The position numbers and the translations under genes were made by a program. Below, one piece after another: positions 8,006 through 15,038 of a DNA stretch of 64,000 nt; position 1 is the first letter of the stretch; each line of letters begins with the position of its first letter. Under the pieces are notes generated by a model. The model did not search any database, was not told where the DNA came from, and worked only from the letters and a program-made list of their open reading frames with translations. Origin of the DNA: Halobacillus locisalis (GTDB lineage: Bacteria; Bacillota; Bacilli; Bacillales; Halobacillaceae); assembly GCF_013694105.1 (NCBI RefSeq), contig NZ_JACEFG010000001.1, forward strand, positions 62,001 to 126,000, given 5' to 3'.

Positions 8006-9556
8006 GTGGAGGCAAGGGGAATTAGGCAGAGTCACTTTATTTATTGGGCATCAGGCATTGTTTCCATATGTGGGATTATCTTTGAAGTTTTGTTCGGCGC
8101 GTTAGGTTCATACATACTAGGTGACGGAGTGAAACAATACACGCTTACGATCAGTCTGTTCTTGACGGGGATGGGAGTAGGAGCAAGCTTAAGTGAACGT
8201 GTCATGAAGCAGTTGATCATTGCATTCGTCTGGATTGAATTCATGGTTGCGCTTATTGGGGGATTCTCCAGTTTTGCCATGTTCGGTATGACGGCTTTCG
8301 CACCAGCCGGATCAGATGCACTATTTCTTTATTTAGTCACATTCACGATCGGAGCATTAACGGGTTTAGAACTTCCTATACTCATTAGAAAAGCGAATGA
8401 AATCGGCGTCGAATTGAACCGGAGTACGGCGCGAGTCTTATTTTCTGATTATGCAGGAGGATTGATCGGGGGCCTATTGTTCGCCTTCTACCTGCGCCCG
8501 CAAATGGGGATGGTCAAAAGTGCGTTTTTTGTAGGTTGCATCAATTTAGCTGTAGCCATCATTGTCCTGTACTTATTCCGTTCCGAAATCAAACGGATGA
8601 AGGTTCATCTTACAGCAGCTACCGTCATTGCTGCTCTCTTAATTGCCGGATTATTCTTCGGGGAAGAAATGGCTTTTTCTTTTGAACAAAAATTGTATAA
8701 AGATCCAATCATTCATATGGAAGAAAGTAAGTATCAGAAAATCGTCTTGACGAAAGAACAAGGAGATACACGCCTATTCCTCAATGGTTCTTTACAATTC
8801 AGTTCAACAGATGAGCATCGATATCATGAAACACTCGTTCACCCACCTATGGCTTATGCAGACGCTCACGAGCAAGTGCTAGTCTTAGGCGGAGGGGATG
8901 GCATAGCAGCAAAAGAACTGCTGGACTATAAGGACATCAGAGAGATTACGTTAGTTGATTTGGATCCCGCAGTCACAGAGTTAGCACGGAAAAATTACCA
9001 CTTGTTAGAGCTTAACCATGGAAGTCTTGACGATGAACGAGTGACGGTGAAGAATCAAGATGCCTTTACGTTTTTGGAAGAGTCGGATCAATTCTATGAT
9101 GTCATTATCATTGACTTGCCTGATCCGAATAATGAAAGCTTGAATAAGCTCTATACAAGAGAATTCTACTCATTAGTGAGAAATCATTTATCACCGGGTG
9201 GTGCTGCGATGATTCAGGCGACCTCCCCCGTGTTCGCAACAGAAGTCTATTGGACGATTAATGAGACTGTGAAGGCGACTGGAATGTTCACAGAGAATTT
9301 CCATGTAGACATTCCGAGTTTCGGAAATTGGGGGTTCATCATGGCTAGTCGTAACCCCATTAACGTAGAAGATTTGAAAATCCAAGAAGATACCACTTAT
9401 TTATCCGAGGACGTACTACCTGCATTGACAGTGTTTGGGAAAGATGAAGATGGGGAAATCATAACGAGTGAAGGTGAGAGTATTCGATTAAAGCCCAATA
9501 CTCTCATAGATCCCCACTTGATCCAAAAGTATGAACAAGCCTGGAGACACTATTAA
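8006..9556 (+). CDS. Membrane-fused polyamine aminopropyltransferase (spermidine-synthase-like)
   Basis: About 516 residues. The N-terminal 200 residues carry roughly seven membrane helices; the C-terminal 280 form a spermidine synthase fold. The decarboxylated-SAM binding motif VLVLGGGDGIAAKELLDY lies near residues 289-306, and the active-site loop reads DLPDPN where soluble spermidine synthases usually have D-S/T-x-DP. Such enzymes transfer an aminopropyl group from decarboxylated SAM to an amine; the acceptor of membrane-fused forms is mostly unknown. GTG 8006 is chosen (GGGAG eight bases before); GTG 7997 and TTG 7964 are alternatives, the last lying inside the preceding hairpin. It completes the PspA cluster. 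speD, which makes the co-substrate, is in this window at 41.5 kb. Confidence 0.85.
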   Translation: MEARGIRQSHFIYWASGIVSICGIIFEVLFGALGSYILGDGVKQYTLTISLFLTGMGVGASLSERVMKQLIIAFVWIEFMVALIGGFSSFAMFGMTAFAPAGSDALFLYLVTFTIGALTGLELPILIRKANEIGVELNRSTARVLFSDYAGGLIGGLLFAFYLRPQMGMVKSAFFVGCINLAVAIIVLYLFRSEIKRMKVHLTAATVIAALLIAGLFFGEEMAFSFEQKLYKDPIIHMEESKYQKIVLTKEQGDTRLFLNGSLQFSSTDEHRYHETLVHPPMAYADAHEQVLVLGGGDGIAAKELLDYKDIREITLVDLDPAVTELARKNYHLLELNHGSLDDERVTVKNQDAFTFLEESDQFYDVIIIDLPDPNNESLNKLYTREFYSLVRNHLSPGGAAMIQATSPVFATEVYWTINETVKATGMFTENFHVDIPSFGNWGFIMASRNPINVEDLKIQEDTTYLSEDVLPALTVFGKDEDGEIITSEGESIRLKPNTLIDPHLIQKYEQAWRHY

Positions 9557-9591
9557 GTGAGGATAATCAATGATCTTAAGGAGTGGTATCA

Positions 9592-10272
9592 GTGAAAGTG
9601 TCATATCATGGACATTCAGTTGTAAAAGTTGAATCGAACGGAAAGACGATTCTATTTGACCCGTTTATTTCGGAAAATGGAAATACGGATTTAAATGCAG
9701 ACCAAGTCGAGGCAGACGTCATTTTACTAACGCACGGACATAACGATCATGTGGGAGACACGTTGGAGATTGCTAAGCGTAGTGATGTACAAATAGTAGC
9801 GCCGTTCGAGCTGGCTACTTATCTAGGAAACCAAGGATTGAACGCCCACCCGATGTATATTGGTGGTGGACATGAGTTTGACTTTGGTCATGTGAAATTC
9901 ACACAAGCCTTTCATGGTTCTTCGTACACAGAAGAGGACGGCACCATCGTTTACACGGGCATGCCAACTGGCATCCTTCTGACCATTGAGGGGAAAACGA
10001 TTTTCCATGCTGGCGATACAGGCTTATTTTCTGATATGAAGATGATCGGTGAACGAAATGACATTGACCTCGCTTTCCTGCCGATTGGAGATAACTTTAC
10101 GATGGGACCAGAAGATGCGCTTGTAGCTGCCGAGTGGCTTCAGGCGAAACAGGTCGTTCCGGTTCACTATAACACCTTCGATTTAATCAATCAGGATGGT
10201 GAAGCATTCGCTTCGAAAGTGACTCCTGGAAAAGGGACTGTATTACAGCCGGGAGATTCAATAGACCTATAA
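9592..10272 (+). CDS. ytkL: Metal-dependent hydrolase, UPF0173 family (YtkL)
   Basis: A 226-residue metallo-beta-lactamase-fold protein of the UPF0173 group. The metal-binding motif [11 protein letters not shown] (near residues 46-56), FHAGDTG and the late VPVHYNTF His are all present, so two metal ions should bind. The substrate is unknown. GTG 9592 is used because AAGGAG lies eight bases before it; the upstream GTG 9583 overlaps that site. In B. subtilis ytkL and ytkK are neighbours; here the alanine dehydrogenase gene and the PspA cluster are inserted between them. A strong terminator follows. Confidence 0.88.
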   Translation: MKVSYHGHSVVKVESNGKTILFDPFISENGNTDLNADQVEADVILLTHGHNDHVGDTLEIAKRSDVQIVAPFELATYLGNQGLNAHPMYIGGGHEFDFGHVKFTQAFHGSSYTEEDGTIVYTGMPTGILLTIEGKTIFHAGDTGLFSDMKMIGERNDIDLAFLPIGDNFTMGPEDALVAAEWLQAKQVVPVHYNTFDLINQDGEAFASKVTPGKGTVLQPGDSIDL

Positions 10273-10280
10273 TATTCACC

Positions 10281-10319
10281 AAACACCCCTTCACCGGACA
10301 ATCGGTGAAGGGGTGTTTT
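10281..10319 (+). terminator. Terminator of ytkL
   Basis: A 16-bp perfect stem AAACACCCCTTCACCG / CGGTGAAGGGGTGTTT with a 6-base loop, ending in T residues. Confidence 0.9.
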
Positions 10320-10350
10320 GCTGACTTCTCCTTACTTTTTTCAACGGTAA

Positions 10351-10379
10351 TTGCGGTGTAACTGTATCAACTGTATAAT
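10351..10379 (+). promoter_or_regulatory. Sigma-A promoter of ytoI
   Basis: TTGCGG, 17-base spacer, TATAAT. It puts the transcript start near 10386, which argues against a start codon at 10391. Confidence 0.65.
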
Positions 10380-10429
10380 AACAAATATAGGTGGTTGGAT
10401 TAGTACAGTTAGAAAGAATGGTGAATCGA

Positions 10430-11743
10430 ATGGCTACGAAACATGAACAGATACTTCAACATATAGAATCTTTAGAGGTTGGAAGCAAAATCTCGGTCCG
10501 CGGGATTGCGAAAGCCTTGAATGTCAGTGAAGGAACCGCTTATCGTGCCATTAAAGAGGCGGAAAACCAAGACCTCGTCAGCACAATGGAACGTGTAGGG
10601 ACCATTCGGATTGAGAAGAAGAAAAAAGAGAACATCGAACGGTTGACGTTCGCTGAGATTTTGAATGTGGTGGATGGACAGGTGCTTGGAGGTCGAGAAG
10701 GGCTATACAAAACGTTGAGCAAGTTCGTCATCGGCGCGATGAAGTTAGAGGCGATGATGCGCTATACGGAAGCGGGTTCTTTGCTCATTGTCGGAAACCG
10801 TACAAATGCTCATGAGCTAGCCGTGAAAGAGGGAGCTGCCGTCTTAATTACGGGTGGATTTGATACGACAGATTCGGTCAAGCAATTGGCGGATCAAAAG
10901 AAATTGCCGGTCATCTCCACGAGTTACGATACCTTTACGGTCGCTACCATGATCAACCGTGCGATTTACGATCAATTGATCAAGAAGGAAATTGTCATGG
11001 TCGATGATATTTATACATCCTTTAAAGACTCTAAATATTTAAAGACGACCGATACGGTCCAACAGTGGTACGATTACAATGCGGAAACGAAACACAATCG
11101 TTACCCAGTTGTCGATTCGAATAATCGAGTGGTTGGGATTGTCACCTCAAAAGATGTCATCACAAACGATGTAACGGTACGTATTGATAAAGTGATGACA
11201 AGAAACCCGATGACGGTTAACACAACCACGTCACTTGCCAACGCGGCACATATGATGGTTTGGGAAGGCATTGAACTTATGCCTGTCGTAGATCAATCTC
11301 AGCACCTTCAAGGAATCATTTCAAGACAAGATGTATTGAAAGCGCTCCAACATATTCAGAGGCAACCGCAAGTCGGAGAAACAATCGACGACTTAGCCAC
11401 CAATCAGTTAGAGATTATCGAAACGACAGGGAAATCACAGCGATTAAGGTCCAGGGTGACGCCGCAGATGACGAATCAACTCGGGACGATGTCGTATGGA
11501 GTCTTCATTTCCCTTATTACAGAAGCATCCAGCAGTCTATTGCGTAAGCATAAAAAAGGGGATTTAGTTGTTGAGAACATCTCTGTCTATTTCATCAAAC
11601 CCGTTCAACTAGAGAGTGAAATAGAAATTCTGCCACAGATTCTAGAAGTTGGACGCAAGTTTGCAAAAGTAGATGTTGAAGTCCACTTTGAAGGAACGAT
11701 TGTAGGGAAAGCTTTACTCATGGCGCAACTCATTGATCGCTAG
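10430..11743 (+). CDS. ytoI: YtoI-like regulator: HTH, DRTGG, two CBS and hotdog domains
   Basis: A 437-residue multi-domain protein. A winged-helix segment (about residues 1-60, with SVRGIAKALNVSEGTAYRAIKEA), a DRTGG domain (60-180), a pair of CBS domains (190-310, with NRYPVVDSNNRVVGIVTSKDV and IELMPVVDQ) and a C-terminal thioesterase-like hotdog domain (320-437) are visible. CBS pairs bind adenine nucleotides, so it may be a nucleotide-sensing transcription factor; this is inference. The start is uncertain: GTG 10391, ATG 10418 and ATG 10430 are in frame. ATG 10430 gives the expected MATKHEQIL N-terminus but its RBS is weak. The downstream gene, ytpI, is convergent. Confidence 0.82.
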   Translation: MATKHEQILQHIESLEVGSKISVRGIAKALNVSEGTAYRAIKEAENQDLVSTMERVGTIRIEKKKKENIERLTFAEILNVVDGQVLGGREGLYKTLSKFVIGAMKLEAMMRYTEAGSLLIVGNRTNAHELAVKEGAAVLITGGFDTTDSVKQLADQKKLPVISTSYDTFTVATMINRAIYDQLIKKEIVMVDDIYTSFKDSKYLKTTDTVQQWYDYNAETKHNRYPVVDSNNRVVGIVTSKDVITNDVTVRIDKVMTRNPMTVNTTTSLANAAHMMVWEGIELMPVVDQSQHLQGIISRQDVLKALQHIQRQPQVGETIDDLATNQLEIIETTGKSQRLRSRVTPQMTNQLGTMSYGVFISLITEASSSLLRKHKKGDLVVENISVYFIKPVQLESEIEILPQILEVGRKFAKVDVEVHFEGTIVGKALLMAQLIDR

Positions 11744-11769
11744 AGAGCGAACCATTCTTATCTAAATAA

Positions 11770-11804
11770 AAAAAGATCGCTGCCTTTTTAGCAGCGATCT
11801 TTTT
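11770..11804. terminator. Bidirectional terminator between ytoI and ytpI
   Basis: A 14-bp perfect stem AAAAAGATCGCTGC / GCAGCGATCTTTTT with a 7-base loop, T-runs on both strands. Confidence 0.9.
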
Positions 11805-12102
11805 ACGTTGTTGATGTTTCTTGCTTTCGGTATTCGTTTCGGTAGTGCTTCGTAGCTTTCCAACCCGTTTGAGCTTGATAGGCTCCTAAAATGAGAAAGA
11901 CGATGCCTATAATAAGAGAAAGTTTTGTTTGGTAAAAGAGATATTGGTTTATTCCCCAAAAGAAAATGAAACCACCAAGAAAGATTTTCGCTTTGCTGTT
12001 CAAATAAACCTGTGTTAACGAATCTTTTGCTCGAGTAATCATTACTTTGTAGTAAATATATAAAACAAAAGAGAGTAAAATAAGAATCGGAAAAATAATC
12101 AC
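11803..12102 (-). CDS. ytpI: YtpI family small membrane protein
   Basis: A 99-residue protein with three hydrophobic segments (residues 2-20, about 38-55 and 58-76), a short basic linker after the first (KVMITRAKDSL) and a polar basic tail. It fits YtpI, the membrane protein encoded between ytoI and nrnA in B. subtilis. The start is GTG 12102, ten bases after CAGGAG on the minus strand. Function is unknown. It is transcribed towards ytoI and shares its terminator. Confidence 0.78.
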   Translation of the reverse strand: MIIFPILILLSFVLYIYYKVMITRAKDSLTQVYLNSKAKIFLGGFIFFWGINQYLFYQTKLSLIIGIVFLILGAYQAQTGWKATKHYRNEYRKQETSTT

Positions 12103-12225
12103 GATGAATCGACTCCTGCATGTTTGGATTTTCTCTACTATTGTAGCTTGTTTTCATTCATATGGCTACCTGTTAGATAAAAATCTATGGTTTAATGAGG
12201 GAGAAACAAGGAAAGGGGCAATACA

Positions 12226-13170
12226 ATGTTAGAAGCCATTGTTCAAAAAATTAAACAATATGACACGATCATCATCCACCGCCATGTTCGACCGGACCCA
12301 GACGCTTATGGATCACAAGCCGGCCTGGCTCAATTGATAGAGAAAAACTATCCGGAAAAGAATGTTTATGTGACGGGTTCAGAAGAAGCGTCCCTGCATT
12401 TTCTAGTTCGTATGGATGAAGTGAAGGACTCAGACTATGAGGGTGCCTTGGTGATAGTATGTGATACGGCCAATCAGGCACGTATTGATGATCAAAGGTA
12501 TGACAAAGGAAAAGAATTGATCAAAATCGATCACCATCCAGTCGTCGATGCTTATGGTGATCTCCAATGGGTAGATACGACGGCAAGCTCCACATGTGAG
12601 ATGATTTATGAGTTATTTTTACATATGGAGAAAGAGGGAGGCGTATTGTCCGATCAAGGTGCTCGTCTCATTTATGCAGGGATTGTCGGAGATACAGGCC
12701 GCTTCCTCTTCCCGAGTACAACACCTAAGACATTGACTTATGCTTCTGACCTTGTCCATTATGATTTCGATCGCAAGGAGCTCTATAACGAGATGTATAA
12801 GACATCTTTGCGTGTTGCGAAACTAAAAGGACATATTTTACAAAATTTATCTCTTGAAGAAGCAGGCTATGCGACGATCCCTTTAACGAAAGACGTGTTA
12901 GATGAATATGAAATGACTGCTTCAGAAACGAGTCAACTGGTAGGTATACTTGGGGATATCGAAGGAATTCTAGCATGGGTTTTCTTTGTGGAAGAAGAGG
13001 ACAGCATCCGTGTTCGATTGCGTTCTAAAGGACCAGTCATCAACAAAATTGCAGAAGACCACAATGGCGGGGGACACCCGATGGCTGCCGGAGCAACCGC
13101 TAAGAGCTGGGAAGAAACAAAACAGATTGCAAAAGAGTTAGAACAAGCTTGTTATGACTATCAAAAATAA
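12226..13170 (+). CDS. nrnA: Bifunctional oligoribonuclease and pAp phosphatase NrnA
   Basis: A 314-residue DHH/DHHA1 phosphoesterase. It degrades short RNA oligomers (nanoRNAs) and 3'-phosphoadenosine 5'-phosphate with Mn ions. The DHH-domain motifs are RHVRPDPDAYGSQ (residues 19-31), VCDTAN, the IDHHPV signature (near residue 102) and GIVGDTGRF; the C-terminal DHHA1 substrate motif is GGGHPMAAGA (near residue 283). ATG 12226 follows GAAAGGGG. It is divergent from ytpI and is closed by its own terminator. Confidence 0.93.
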   Translation: MLEAIVQKIKQYDTIIIHRHVRPDPDAYGSQAGLAQLIEKNYPEKNVYVTGSEEASLHFLVRMDEVKDSDYEGALVIVCDTANQARIDDQRYDKGKELIKIDHHPVVDAYGDLQWVDTTASSTCEMIYELFLHMEKEGGVLSDQGARLIYAGIVGDTGRFLFPSTTPKTLTYASDLVHYDFDRKELYNEMYKTSLRVAKLKGHILQNLSLEEAGYATIPLTKDVLDEYEMTASETSQLVGILGDIEGILAWVFFVEEEDSIRVRLRSKGPVINKIAEDHNGGGHPMAAGATAKSWEETKQIAKELEQACYDYQK

Positions 13171-13200
13171 AGCAGGTGCCCCCAGCACCTGCTTTATTTT
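13169..13200 (+). terminator. Terminator of nrnA
   Basis: AAAGCAGGTGC / GCACCTGCTTT stem, 5-base loop, then ATTTTT. Confidence 0.88.
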
Positions 13201-13290
13201 TGTCCACTTCCAATCACTCATGCTCATTATCTCCCCCTTGTCTTGAATACTTGAAGGTGAGAGGTTCTTGGTCCTCTACATACGTAAGTG

Positions 13291-13420
13291 TGGGGTGTGG
13301 TGGGAAATGACTCGCTTCCCTGTGGGGGAACCGGCAAGCCTCCTAGGTCGTTGACACTCCCTGTGGGGTCTCGCCTGAGCCCTTCTCCCACGGGAGTCTC
13401 CCCATTTCCCACCACCCCCA
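13291..13420 (-). repeat. Dispersed palindromic element, copy A
   Basis: About 130 bp with terminal arms that pair (GTGGGAAAT / ATTTCCCAC, extended by a GGGGTG-type outer arm). Read on the minus strand, its interior closely matches copy D at 58.8 kb: GACTCCCGTGGGAG, then CAGGCGAGACCCCACAG, then GAGGCTTGCCGG and AAGCGAGTC. It lies in the 800-base gene-free stretch between nrnA and ytrI, which otherwise holds only the phased array and copy B. Confidence 0.7.
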
Positions 13421-13498
13421 TCCCAATGTAGATTGTCGGACTTTTCTTTAAGAGTGGTTACTGATGTGGAGTGCGGGTGTACTTAAAAACGTGCAAGC

Positions 13499-13670
13499 TG
13501 TCCGAATAAGCTGAGCAAATGTCCGATAAAGTGCACCTCTTGTCCGAATTGAAAGAAAATGTCCCGTATAGAGGATCGCTTGTCCGAATTGAGCTTATGA
13601 ATGTCTGATATGGTGCGCCTGTTGTCCGAATCGCTTTGTTAAATGTCCGAATTGAAGTCCGTTCATCCAA
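13499..13670 (+). repeat. Phased TGTCCGA array, 21-bp period
   Basis: TGTCCGA or a close variant starts at 13499, 13520, 13541, 13560, 13581, 13602, 13623 and 13644, with a decayed copy around 13665. Spacing is 21 bases apart from one 19-base step. Units tend to alternate between TTGTCCGAATT and ATGTCCGATA. The intervening sequence is not conserved. No open frame of note uses it. Confidence 0.8.
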
Positions 13671-13680
13671 TATATCGTAG

Positions 13681-13887
13681 GGAGGGAAGGGAAAACAGGT
13701 AGACTCCTGCGGGAAAATGGAACAGGCTGAGACCCCGGAGAGAGGGGACTACCTGAATATACTTCCTTGCTCCCTTGCGCCGAGAAAGCTTGCTACAGAG
13801 CGATACGAGCAGACGCAGGCGCACGTTTCTTTAGCTCGAGGAGGCTCAGCGTTCCCCGCTGAAAGCGGACTGTTCTCCCTTCCCTCC
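13681..13887 (+). repeat. Dispersed palindromic element, copy B (long form)
   Basis: About 207 bp. The arms GGAGGGAAGGGAAAACAGG and, at the end, TGTTCTCCCTTCCCTCC pair with few mismatches. The interior has the family motifs GACTCCTGCGGG, GGAACAGGCTGAGACCCC and GAGGAGGCTCAGCG, plus about 70 extra bases in the middle relative to copies A, C and D. Confidence 0.65.
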
Positions 13888-13970
13888 AGACTCTCTTATT
13901 AGTGAACGGACCAGCAAATCTCCAATTCAAGTCTTACGCAATAATGCCCGTCTCTTGAATATAGCTTTAT

Positions 13971-14468
13971 CTATGGCACAAGTTTGATTTCGAGGTCGAG
14001 GGTCACTTCTTTGGCGACAATCAGCTTCCTTACTTCCAACTGATACGTCATTTGATCGATTACATAGTCCTTGCTTTCCACAGTTGAAATGATCAAGTCT
14101 ACTTGAGTGGAGATCGTGTTCAAATCTTGCCCATGAATCGATGCCAAAAGCTCTTTGACAAGAGAAGTCAATTGGTGTTGAGTCAGTAAATCGACTTCTA
14201 ATTTTTTGGCATTGGCATAATTGACGACAACTTCATTGACTTTAGTCGGTTCGGCTTCTTTGCCTTTCTTTGGATTATTCAGGAGGTGTTCGTATTTATC
14301 CTCCAATTCGTTGAATTCAGCTGTTAGTTGTATATGTTCTTTCGTGATGTTCTCCTGTTGCTGGCCATAAATAAAAAGAAAGAACATATATCCTATGATG
14401 GCACCTAATGAGAGACCGGCGAAAAACCTTTTCCACTCCTTTTTTTTATATAATGGCGGGATGTGCAT
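13971..14468 (-). CDS. ytrI: Sporulation membrane protein YtrI
   Basis: A 165-residue protein with one N-terminal membrane helix (about residues 14-34, after a basic YKKKEWKR stretch), then a coiled-coil segment and a soluble domain, probably outside the membrane. This fits YtrI, which with YtrH is made in the mother cell under sigma-E and is needed for efficient sporulation in B. subtilis. It lies four bases after ytrH, so the two are one operon. No terminator was recognised downstream; the transcript would run into the repeat island. Confidence 0.85.
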   Translation of the reverse strand: MHIPPLYKKKEWKRFFAGLSLGAIIGYMFFLFIYGQQQENITKEHIQLTAEFNELEDKYEHLLNNPKKGKEAEPTKVNEVVVNYANAKKLEVDLLTQHQLTSLVKELLASIHGQDLNTISTQVDLIISTVESKDYVIDQMTYQLEVRKLIVAKEVTLDLEIKLVP

Positions 14469-14472
14469 TCCG

Positions 14473-14805
14473 TTACGTCACCTCATCTCCAAGAATCCAT
14501 TGAAATAGCAAAAGAGCTGCTTTGACTCCACCCATAGCCGAAATGATGATAACGATCTGTTTGAAAACATCGAATGTTGACCCGTCTAATATCCCCTTTT
14601 CAAAGTTGCTTATGGCGTCGAACGTACCGCCGATCGCTGCGACAATGGCCCAAATCCTTAATCCTTTAGCAATTCGATACATCGACGTTAAAGGAGCTTC
14701 TCCAGTCAAAAAACTTCCAATACTTCCAATGATAGTTCCACCTATGATGACACCGAAAGCGATAAAGAAGCATTGAATTATGGATACAATTAAGCGATCT
14801 TCCAT
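14473..14805 (-). CDS. ytrH: Sporulation membrane protein YtrH
   Basis: A 110-residue hydrophobic protein with about three membrane segments and a conserved-looking GGTIIGSIGSF stretch. It matches YtrH in size, composition and place next to ytrI and divergent from dnaE. In B. subtilis it is a sigma-E-dependent sporulation protein. The start ATG has GAGGG close upstream, and a sigma-E-like promoter lies 38 bases before it. Confidence 0.87.
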   Translation of the reverse strand: MEDRLIVSIIQCFFIAFGVIIGGTIIGSIGSFLTGEAPLTSMYRIAKGLRIWAIVAAIGGTFDAISNFEKGILDGSTFDVFKQIVIIISAMGGVKAALLLFQWILGDEVT

Positions 14806-14842
14806 CTTGTCCCTCTTTTCGCTGTTAGATGGTCTTCCTTAA

Positions 14843-14871
14843 AAAATATGAGGCGCAACTATTGATTATGC
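14843..14871 (-). promoter_or_regulatory. Sigma-E-like promoter of ytrH-ytrI
   Basis: On the minus strand GCATAAT, 14-base spacer, CATATTTT. The consensus I used is KMATATT-N14-CATACAMT. The position, 38 bases before ytrH, fits. Confidence 0.6.
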
Positions 14872-15038
14872 AGAAGGCTTTTCTTTCCACCTTTCTCTCT
14901 TGAAAAAACATATCCCTCATATAGACATCACAGTTATTGTGCGCTTTTGACAGAAGGTGTTAGTAGTGGACTATGCTTTCAACAGGTGATAAATAGTAGT
15001 AAGATATAACAAAGCCTAACGGAAAGAAGGTGAAAGGA

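Noticed and set aside
13227-13670. Two minus-strand frames of 64 and 70 codons in the nrnA-ytrI gap
   Set aside because: The first is repeat element A, the second is the 21-base array translated (7-residue period with repeated RTS/IRT residues). The 21-base period keeps any frame open by chance, and no ribosome binding site is present.
13717-13902. A 61-codon frame in the repeat island
   Set aside because: It lies wholly inside repeat element B and has no ribosome binding site; codon use is that of the repeat.
14947-15005. Possible dnaE promoters: TTGACA at 14947 with TATGCT, or TTCAAC with TAAGAT at 15000
   Set aside because: The first has a 19-base spacer, the second has poor hexamers. 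Neither is good enough to be listed.
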